Below are positions 1 to 5,420 of a stretch of DNA of 5,420 bases, in pieces; position 1 is the first letter of the stretch; each line of letters opens with the position of its first letter. Location of the stretch: positions 1 through 5,420 of the forward strand of contig JAJDBI010000269.1 in the NCBI GenBank assembly GCA_029261435.1, written 5' to 3'. The stretch comes from Nitrospinaceae bacterium. GTDB lineage: Bacteria; Nitrospinota; Nitrospinia; Nitrospinales; VA-1. A program made the translations under genes and the position numbers. The notes below the pieces were generated by a model, which was not told the origin of the DNA, made no database searches, and worked only from the letters and a program-made list of their open reading frames with translations.

Positions 1-30
1 ACCTTAAGCCATTCTCATTATGTCAAATAA
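1..30 (+). CDS. Possible C-terminal tail of an upstream gene
   Basis: Reading from base 1 in the first frame gives nine codons (TLSHSHYVK) and then a TAA at 28-30. An upstream gene ending here would overlap the start of the lyase gene at 20 by 11 bp, in the style of the overlaps seen further down. The stretch is far too short to assign to a family. The third frame is also open through this region and the second is closed by TAA at 5-7, so the reading is only a possibility drawn from the compact operon layout. Confidence 0.2.
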   Translation, partial: TLSHSHYVK

Positions 31-1534
31 AAAAACTTTTTCAGATACACAGGCAAGGGTGCTTGAAATAGGTGCTCGCATAAAAAATAAACCCTCAGAT
101 ACTATGATTGATACTGTATTCGCTCGGGAATTATATCATCAAGCCGGTTTATCTGACGCGATGGGTCTGGTTGATATTGCCTATATATTGACGGGTATAA
201 AAACTGAAATGATCCCTGAAATCGCTGGAAAGGAGTTACTTAAACAATTAATTATACTACAAGAAAAGCCTGATAGTTTTAGCTTAGATCCTAATAAAGG
301 TGATCTTTACACAAATAGAGAAGCCTGGCTCACCGAACAGACAACTGCAGCCGTTTGGCTCGGTTCCGGAAGAGCACGACGAGAAGCAACCACAAGCGCT
401 TTTTTACTTGTTATGAGAAGTCATATTTTAGAATTAACCGGTACAACTATTGACTTAGGTAGAACACTAACTCAATTAGTAGATAAATATAAACAGGCAA
501 TCATGCCTGACTATACCTATTTACAAGCTGCTCAACCGACAACATTTGGTCATTACTTATTATCATTTACCTACCCTTTAATAAGAGATTTAGAAAGAAT
601 GGAGCAGTTGTTTACACGCGTAAATAAAAGTCCAATGGGCTGTGGAAGTACTAATGGTTCAATATTAGCTAAAGATAGATACCTAATGGCTGACTTACTC
701 GGTTTTTCTTCTCTTAGTGTGCATACGCGTGATGCCATGTGGCAACCTGACATCACTATTGAAACAGCTTCTGTACTAATGACTAGTATCGTTAATCTGA
801 GCAGGTTGGCTGAAGACATTATGATTTATTGCACACAGGAATTTAACCTCGTTGATTTGGATGATATGCATTCGCGTGCGAGTAAAATTATGCCGCAGAA
901 AAAAAATCCGTTTGCATTGACACATATCAGGGAAATAGCAAACGAAATAATCGGTCTTTTGGCATTAACCAGCGCCACAGCTCGCACTCCAACAGGTCAA
1001 CCTGATAACCGTTTAGCGATATATGGCACGTTACCAGATGCAATCAAAACTATAAATGAATGCATGGAACTAATGAATGAAGTATTAACAAATTTAGAAT
1101 TCAATGCTGAAAGAGGAAAAGAATTAGTAACATCAGGCTGGTCATTGTCTACCGACTTAGCGGAAGCATTGGTACAGGACGTTGGTATCGATTTTCGTAG
1201 TGCTCACAAACTCGTTGGTTTTCTTGCGCAAAAATTTCAAGATGAAAGCATATTAATACTAGATGCAAACAAAGTAAGAGAAGCAAGTGAGAGTGTATTA
1301 GATAAACCGATTGATATTGATAATGCTTTCCTTGATAAGGTTTTAAATCCAGTCAATGCCATACAATCAAAACAGGAACCTGGTAGTGCCTCAGTAGAAT
1401 CTATCAATGCAATGATTAGCGAATGCAATAATATTTTATCTGAAAAATACCAACACACTGATTCTTTATGCCAATTACTCATAAAGTCTGAATGCAACTT
1501 ACTTAAACATGCAAAACATGTTTCTACAAAATGA
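20..1534 (+). CDS. Argininosuccinate lyase-like protein (fumarase/aspartase superfamily), substrate unknown
   Basis: This 504-residue protein belongs to the superfamily that eliminates fumarate (or a similar acid) from N-substituted succinates, usually as a cytosolic homotetramer. Argininosuccinate lyase (ASL) is its nearest recognisable relative. Seen in the sequence: an N-terminal GARIKNKPSD stretch like the ASL GGR start; a GSGRARRE segment (115-122) where ASL has TGRSRND; YTYLQAAQPTTFGH (165-178) for the second conserved region; CGSTNGS (208-214) and HTRDAMWQPD (235-244); and the signature loop ASKIMPQKKNP (287-297). In that loop Ser288 aligns with the catalytic serine, and Lys294 and Asn296 are kept. 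An ASL-type C-terminal domain follows from about 374, with STDLA (377-381) and FRSAH (392-396). Two ASL residues are changed: the helper His after Thr166 is Tyr167, and the Ser-Arg-Asn triplet is Ala119-Arg120-Arg121. It is somewhat longer than usual ASL (about 460). ATG 20 keeps the family N-terminus, although no clear Shine-Dalgarno is seen. Housekeeping ArgH is unlikely; an EDDS-lyase-like enzyme is one candidate. Confidence 0.88.
   Translation: MSNKKTFSDTQARVLEIGARIKNKPSDTMIDTVFARELYHQAGLSDAMGLVDIAYILTGIKTEMIPEIAGKELLKQLIILQEKPDSFSLDPNKGDLYTNREAWLTEQTTAAVWLGSGRARREATTSAFLLVMRSHILELTGTTIDLGRTLTQLVDKYKQAIMPDYTYLQAAQPTTFGHYLLSFTYPLIRDLERMEQLFTRVNKSPMGCGSTNGSILAKDRYLMADLLGFSSLSVHTRDAMWQPDITIETASVLMTSIVNLSRLAEDIMIYCTQEFNLVDLDDMHSRASKIMPQKKNPFALTHIREIANEIIGLLALTSATARTPTGQPDNRLAIYGTLPDAIKTINECMELMNEVLTNLEFNAERGKELVTSGWSLSTDLAEALVQDVGIDFRSAHKLVGFLAQKFQDESILILDANKVREASESVLDKPIDIDNAFLDKVLNPVNAIQSKQEPGSASVESINAMISECNNILSEKYQHTDSLCQLLIKSECNLLKHAKHVSTK
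1505..1523 (+). repeat. Short inverted repeat just upstream of the second lyase start
   Basis: AAACATG (1505-1511) and CATGTTT (1517-1523) form a perfect 7-bp stem around a CAAAA loop. The stem ends 7 nt before the ATG at 1531, inside the last codons of the first lyase gene. It covers the place where a Shine-Dalgarno for the second lyase would lie, and none is visible there. It could affect translational coupling between the two lyases, but the stem is AT-rich and short, so chance is a fair explanation. Confidence 0.3.
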
Positions 1535-2901
1535 CAGATTCCATTCATATTTCAGATTCATTAATTTATGGTGTCTCCTGGAGCACACCTGAACTAAAAG
1601 AACTATTTTCAGAATCTAATAAGATACACGGCTGGATCGAAATAATGGTGGTCCTTGCTGAAACCCAAGCAGAATTTGAATTAATCCCTGCAGATGCCGC
1701 TAAAGATATCCGAAAAACTTTTGAATCTTTGCAAATTGATGAAGTATTTCTAAAAGAAGTTGGAGATGCTTTCTCAAATTCCAATCACTCCTTAATAGGC
1801 TTGATCGATGCAGTAAAAATTCGTTGTACTAATCAATCTGGAGAATGGCTTTGTTATGGTGCGACTGTCCAGGATATTACAGATACCCATTTATCCTGGA
1901 CACTATCAAAAGTTCTGCACTTATATATAAAAAATATTATCGAAATTGAAAAAATACTTATCAATTTAGCCACGGCTCAGCGTAATACATTAATGTGTGG
2001 TAGAACTCATGGCCAACCTGGTGTGCCAATTACTTTTGGATATAAAGTAGCTACCTGGTTAGATGAATTTGATCGACATCGCCAACGACTTATTGAAATC
2101 AAATCTCGTCTACAGGTTGGTCAACTTGCTGGCGGTGTTGGTAGCTTGTCATCATTAGGTTCAAGTGCCATTGATATTAGAGACCGCTTTTTAAATAAAC
2201 TAGGCCTAAATTCACCTGTTATTTCATGGACTACAACGCGTGACAGGTTATCCGAATGGCTGAATATTCTAGCCATGATTACCTCGACAGGAGATCGTAT
2301 AGGTCAAGAGGTTTATAACCTTCAACGTCCAGAGATTGGCGAACTTAGCGAAGGCTTCATTGAAGGGACTATCGGCAGTATAACAATGCCGCAAAAACGT
2401 AACCCTGAAATATCAGAGCACCTTGGTTCACTTTCAAAAGTAGTGCGACACCATGCTGCGCATATGCTTGAAAATCTGGTTCACGATCATGAACGCGATG
2501 GTCGTTCATGGAAAAGTGAATGGTTAATTATTCCCGAAGCTACCATTGTAACTGGCAAATCGCTTTCATTGCTTACACAACTGCTTGAATCCTTGCAGGT
2601 CAATCCTAAAAAAATGCACGAAAATATTCTTGCAACAAATGGTTTTATCCATGCAGAAATAATCATGCTTAATTTAGCAAAAAAAATTGGCAAACAAAGT
2701 GCTCATGAGATTATTTATAAGGTATCCATGTCTGCATATGAACAAGGATTGCAATTCAATGAAGCAGTTTTAAACGATAAGACTATTGCTAAACATCTAA
2801 CTCAAGATGAAATAGACGCATGTTTTATACTGGAAGATTGTACAGGTTCTTGTCAACAAATGGTTGACCAAATTATTAAACACATAAACTTGGCTGATTA
2901 A
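1531..2901 (+). CDS. Adenylosuccinate lyase / carboxymuconate cycloisomerase-family lyase, substrate unknown
   Basis: This 456-residue protein is a second fumarase/aspartase-superfamily member, of the PurB/PcaB branch. Members eliminate fumarate from N-substituted succinates, cycloisomerise carboxymuconate, or act on related C-N or C-X bonds. Visible motifs: NSNHSLIGL with His86 in the first conserved region; YGATVQDITDT (109-119), matching the family GATSQDxxDT except for Val113; GRTHGQP (157-163) with His160, followed by VPITFG; and the signature GSITMPQKRNP (282-292), with catalytic Ser283, Lys289 and Asn291. Next come a DHERDGRSWKSEW segment and an adenylosuccinate-lyase C-terminal domain from about 372 (HAEIIMLNLAKKIG, then a LTQDEID motif) to the end. 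The start overlaps the previous stop as ATGA, which suggests translational coupling and perhaps a shared substrate chain. Length is normal for the family. The TH-GQP motif keeps the histidine that carboxymuconate cycloisomerases generally lack, so true PcaB is unlikely. Housekeeping PurB is unlikely from context and from the PQKRNP-type signature. Confidence 0.87.
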   Translation: MTDSIHISDSLIYGVSWSTPELKELFSESNKIHGWIEIMVVLAETQAEFELIPADAAKDIRKTFESLQIDEVFLKEVGDAFSNSNHSLIGLIDAVKIRCTNQSGEWLCYGATVQDITDTHLSWTLSKVLHLYIKNIIEIEKILINLATAQRNTLMCGRTHGQPGVPITFGYKVATWLDEFDRHRQRLIEIKSRLQVGQLAGGVGSLSSLGSSAIDIRDRFLNKLGLNSPVISWTTTRDRLSEWLNILAMITSTGDRIGQEVYNLQRPEIGELSEGFIEGTIGSITMPQKRNPEISEHLGSLSKVVRHHAAHMLENLVHDHERDGRSWKSEWLIIPEATIVTGKSLSLLTQLLESLQVNPKKMHENILATNGFIHAEIIMLNLAKKIGKQSAHEIIYKVSMSAYEQGLQFNEAVLNDKTIAKHLTQDEIDACFILEDCTGSCQQMVDQIIKHINLAD

Positions 2902-3927
2902 ATGACTATTACTAATCCGATCATACTGATTGATAATTATATAAATATGATCCCCCGATACACTTTAGGGAATTACCCTACTCCATTAATTCCTGCACAC
3001 GAATTACATTGCAAAATCGGCGGGCCTGAAATATGGATAAAGAGAGACGATCTAATTAGCTTTGGCTTAGGCGGAAATAAGATCAGAGGTTTAGAAGTTA
3101 TGCTGTCTGATGCACTTGCAAAAGGTGCAGATACACTAGTAACAGGTGCCGGTACCCAATCTAATCATGTTCGTGCGACTGCTGCTGCTGCTGCTCATGC
3201 TGGGCTTCAATGCGTTGCCGTTTATTGGGGAGAACCACCAAATACTGTTGATGGAAACTATCGTGTAACCAAGATGCTTGGCGCTGAATGCAGATTTACC
3301 CATGATAATGATCGTGCATCTGTAGATAATTTTATTCTTGATACAGCTAATGAATTAAATGATCAAGGACGTAATCCTTACCCTATACCCAGAGGTGGTG
3401 CATGCCCTATGGGTGCCTTAGGCCATGTACTTGCTGTCATTGAATTACACGAACAATGCAAACAATTAAATTATGAGCCAGACGCAATAGCATTTGCGGT
3501 GGGTTCTGGTGGAACCTACGCAGGTTGGTTACTGGGTACAAGACTACTTGAATTACCTTGGAAATTAGAATGTTACAGCGTTAGCCGGGAGCCAGAAGAA
3601 ATAAGTCAGCAAGTTGCAAATCTAGCAACAGAATCTGCACATCTACTTGGCTTAGACTGGACATTTAATTCAGAAGATGCGCCTGTGCACGGCGAGTTTA
3701 TTGGTGATGGATATGGAATACCAAGCAATGAAGGTAAGCAAGCGATTGAGTTGGTCGCTGCAAGTGAAGGTATTCTTTTTGACCCAACCTATACGGGCAA
3801 AGCAATGGCTGGTTATCTTGATAGTGTAAATAATGGTGCATTTAATCATTATAACAATGTTGTTTTTCTTCATACAGGTGGTGAACCCGCATTTTTTGCA
3901 GGCAATGGAAGCTGGTTAGTTGAATAA
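2902..3927 (+). CDS. PLP-dependent D-cysteine desulfhydrase / ACC deaminase family enzyme
   Basis: This 341-residue protein is a fold-type II PLP enzyme of the tryptophan-synthase-beta superfamily. The family covers D-cysteine desulfhydrase, ACC deaminase and L-cysteate sulfo-lyase, which release ammonia (with sulfide or sulfite) to give an oxo acid. Visible: KRDD followed by GLGGNKIRGLE, with PLP lysine Lys60; GTQSNHVRA (84-92), with Ser87-Asn88-His89 near the cofactor; the phosphate-cup glycine loop GSGGT (201-205); DPTYTGKAM (294-302); and the C-terminal HTGGEPAFF (324-332). The two residues that separate ACC deaminase from desulfhydrase are Thr298 and Thr325 here, where ACC deaminase has Glu and Leu, so ACC deamination is unlikely. 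Length is typical. The ATG abuts the preceding TAA with no visible Shine-Dalgarno; an internal ATG at 2947 is an alternative start just before the family PRYTLGNYPTPL region. In this operon it may process an amino acid released by the lyases; a role on a diamino acid or cysteate-like compound is inference. Confidence 0.87.
   Translation: MTITNPIILIDNYINMIPRYTLGNYPTPLIPAHELHCKIGGPEIWIKRDDLISFGLGGNKIRGLEVMLSDALAKGADTLVTGAGTQSNHVRATAAAAAHAGLQCVAVYWGEPPNTVDGNYRVTKMLGAECRFTHDNDRASVDNFILDTANELNDQGRNPYPIPRGGACPMGALGHVLAVIELHEQCKQLNYEPDAIAFAVGSGGTYAGWLLGTRLLELPWKLECYSVSREPEEISQQVANLATESAHLLGLDWTFNSEDAPVHGEFIGDGYGIPSNEGKQAIELVAASEGILFDPTYTGKAMAGYLDSVNNGAFNHYNNVVFLHTGGEPAFFAGNGSWLVE
3907..3911 (+). promoter_or_regulatory. 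Ribosome binding site supporting a TTG start
   Basis: GGAAG lies 8 nt before TTG 3920 and is the only good Shine-Dalgarno-like sequence at a gene start in this window. It sits inside the end of the PLP enzyme gene. An in-frame TAG at 3917-3919 immediately precedes the TTG, so no upstream start is possible in this frame. Confidence 0.65.
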
Positions 3928-5420
3928 CTGGGTTGAACAGATATTAAATCCAAATAGTATTGCCTTAATTGGAGCATCAAATACAAAAGGCAAATCAGGC
4001 TATTTATTTATGCAAAACCTAATGGATGATTTTGTCGGCGATGTATATCCCGTCAATCCGACACAAGAAAAAATTTTTGGAAAAGAATGCTACCCATTAG
4101 TAGCTGACATTCCTGAACCTATTGACCTGGCAATAATCACAACTCCCTTCAATACAGTAGAAAAAATTATTGATGATTGCATAAAAGCAAATATCTCTAC
4201 AGCAATGATAATAAGTGGTGGCTTTTCAGAAACAGGTGAACAAGGGAAACTCTTAGAAGAGCAGCTCATTTTTAAAACAAGAGAAAATGGTTTGCGAGTG
4301 TTAGGGCCAAACTGCTTTGGTATTATTAACACGCGTAGCGGACTTAATGCATCCTATAGTTTAGGTTTACCTAAACCTGGAGGGGTCTCGCTGATCACAC
4401 AAAGTGGCGCCTATGGTATGGCAGCTTATACTCGCTCAATACAAGGCGAAATTGGCTTTTCGAAAGTTATCGCATTAGGTAATAAAATTGATATTAATGA
4501 AATAGACTTACTCAACTACCTGAGAAATGATAAAGACACACAGGTTATTGCCATGTTACTTGAGTCAGTTAGTGATGGCCGTGCATTTTATGAAGAACTT
4601 TATAAAACGACTGATGAAAAACCAGTCGTTATTCTTAAAACAGGTCGAAATAAAGCATCCCATCGAGCAGCCGTAAGTCATACTGCAGCACTCGCAAATG
4701 ATAGCGAACTAACAAAAGCGGCATTATTACAAGCTGGCGCACACGTTGTCGATGATGGAGAAACACTTTTAGATGTTGCAGCAACGCTTGAAAAGCAATT
4801 AGAAATTTCTGGAAATCGAATAGGTATTATTACCAATTCAGGTGGCACTGGTGTTGAACTCACTGACTTACTAGAAGAAGCAGGATTAGATGTCCCCTTA
4901 TTATCTGAAAAATTGCAAACCAGTATTAAACAGCATATTCCTGATGTAGGTAGCTCAAAAAACCCGATAGACGTTACGACAGATTGGTCACGCTTTGAAA
5001 CAGCATACCCCTGCTCTTTGAAGTTGTTGCTTGATTCAGATGAAGTTGATTCGGTTATTCTTGTCTTGTTACAGCGTTCAGCATTAATGCAAGAAGTTAT
5101 TACAAATGTAATTGACGAATACCATCTCGCAAGAAATTCAAATAATAATAAAGCCGTTTATGTCTGCTGGGTCGCAGGTGCTGAAGCGGAACACAACAGA
5201 AAAAGATTAATTGAAAATGGCATTCCTTGTCATAATTGGCCTGCACGCTGTGCGCGTACTTTGTCTAATTGCATTAAACGTTTAAAGCCATCTGCTTGTG
5301 TAATAAAAAACAATATAAAAAAGCCTGATGATTTAGTAGCAGACTCATGGTTAGATATAATATCTTGCCTCTCACTAATGGAATCATCTGAATTCAATGT
5401 TGCCCCTTGGTTATATACAG
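3920..5420 (+). CDS. ADP-forming acyl-CoA synthetase (acetate-CoA ligase family), 3' end beyond window
   Basis: An uninterrupted frame of 500 codons runs off the window end. Enzymes of this family make an acyl-CoA from an organic acid, CoA and ATP (giving ADP and Pi) through a phosphohistidine. Visible: a Rossmann CoA-binding domain with SIALIGAS (13-20) and LGPNCFG (128-134); a succinyl-CoA-ligase-like domain with ITQSGAYG (159-166), LGNKID (186-191) and LLES ending near Glu215; then KTGRNKASHRAAVSHTAAL, with His254 at the position of the phosphorylated histidine; and a second ligase domain with NSGGTG (306-311) and NPIDVTT (348-354). The last residues (477-500) look like the lead-in to an ATP-grasp domain, so a single-chain fusion of about 700 residues is expected. 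TTG 3920 is chosen because an in-frame TAG precedes it, a GGAAG lies 8 nt upstream, and the next ATG (4010) would cut the nucleotide-binding motif. It overlaps the PLP gene by 8 bp. The acid used is unknown; a DddX-like role is also possible. Confidence 0.88.
   Translation, partial: MNNWVEQILNPNSIALIGASNTKGKSGYLFMQNLMDDFVGDVYPVNPTQEKIFGKECYPLVADIPEPIDLAIITTPFNTVEKIIDDCIKANISTAMIISGGFSETGEQGKLLEEQLIFKTRENGLRVLGPNCFGIINTRSGLNASYSLGLPKPGGVSLITQSGAYGMAAYTRSIQGEIGFSKVIALGNKIDINEIDLLNYLRNDKDTQVIAMLLESVSDGRAFYEELYKTTDEKPVVILKTGRNKASHRAAVSHTAALANDSELTKAALLQAGAHVVDDGETLLDVAATLEKQLEISGNRIGIITNSGGTGVELTDLLEEAGLDVPLLSEKLQTSIKQHIPDVGSSKNPIDVTTDWSRFETAYPCSLKLLLDSDEVDSVILVLLQRSALMQEVITNVIDEYHLARNSNNNKAVYVCWVAGAEAEHNRKRLIENGIPCHNWPARCARTLSNCIKRLKPSACVIKNNIKKPDDLVADSWLDIISCLSLMESSEFNVAPWLYT

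Noticed and set aside
571..819. Minus-strand open frame of 82 codons opposite the first lyase
   Set aside because: It lies fully inside a well-supported gene, has no recognisable domain or start signal, and is best seen as a shadow frame. The same holds for the minus-strand frames at 1237-1548, 1566-1784, 2487-2693, 3670-3873, 4090-4332 and 4678-4863.
20..1534. Housekeeping argH (arginine biosynthesis)
   Set aside because: The catalytic-motif histidine and the Ser-Arg-Asn triplet of argininosuccinate lyase are replaced, and the neighbours are not arginine genes.
3175..3201. GCT-repeat tract (five in a row) as a slippage or phase-variation repeat
   Set aside because: It encodes the alanine-rich helix after the SNHVRA motif that is normal for this PLP family. 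A triplet repeat would not change frame.
2902..3927. ACC deaminase (acdS)
   Set aside because: The Glu and Leu that mark ACC deaminase are threonines here (Thr298, Thr325).
4359..4378. Inverted repeat GTTTAGG-TTTA-CCTAAAC as a terminator or regulatory hairpin
   Set aside because: It lies inside the acyl-CoA synthetase coding region, between the LGPNCFG and ITQSGAYG motifs. It has no following T-run, and codon constraints are enough to explain it.

Overview
The window is a densely packed, AT-rich piece of bacterial chromosome or large replicon. It carries one plus-strand gene cassette with almost no non-coding DNA. The base composition and A/T-ending codons fit a low-GC bacterium, perhaps a gammaproteobacterium, but no gene here fixes the taxonomy. 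No tRNA, rRNA, mobile element, CRISPR array, promoter or terminator is visible. The transcript probably starts upstream of base 1 and continues past base 5420.

Layout: (1) 20-1534, a lyase of the fumarase/aspartase superfamily that resembles argininosuccinate lyase but has changed substrate-site residues. (2) 1531-2901, a second lyase of the same superfamily, of the adenylosuccinate lyase / 3-carboxy-cis,cis-muconate cycloisomerase type, joined to the first by an ATGA overlap. (3) 2902-3927, a fold-type II PLP enzyme of the D-cysteine desulfhydrase / ACC deaminase family, whose diagnostic residues are of the desulfhydrase type; its ATG directly abuts the previous stop. (4) 3920-5420 and beyond, an ADP(NDP)-forming acyl-CoA synthetase. 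It is cut by the window end, starts at TTG, and overlaps gene 3 by 8 bp. Its start is easy to miss if only ATG starts are considered. The first 30 bases may hold the tail of another overlapping gene.

The stop/start overlaps point to one co-translated operon. Two superfamily lyases that typically release fumarate, a PLP enzyme that typically does beta-elimination or deamination of an amino acid, and an acyl-CoA-forming ligase make a plausible catabolic route. An N-substituted aspartate (aminopolycarboxylate, opine-like or metallophore-like compound) would be split to fumarate plus an amino acid, the amino acid deaminated, and the resulting acid activated as a CoA thioester. The families are recognised from sequence motifs; the substrate and the pathway are inference. 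None of the genes looks like the housekeeping argH or purB, because of both the operon context and the active-site residues of gene 1.
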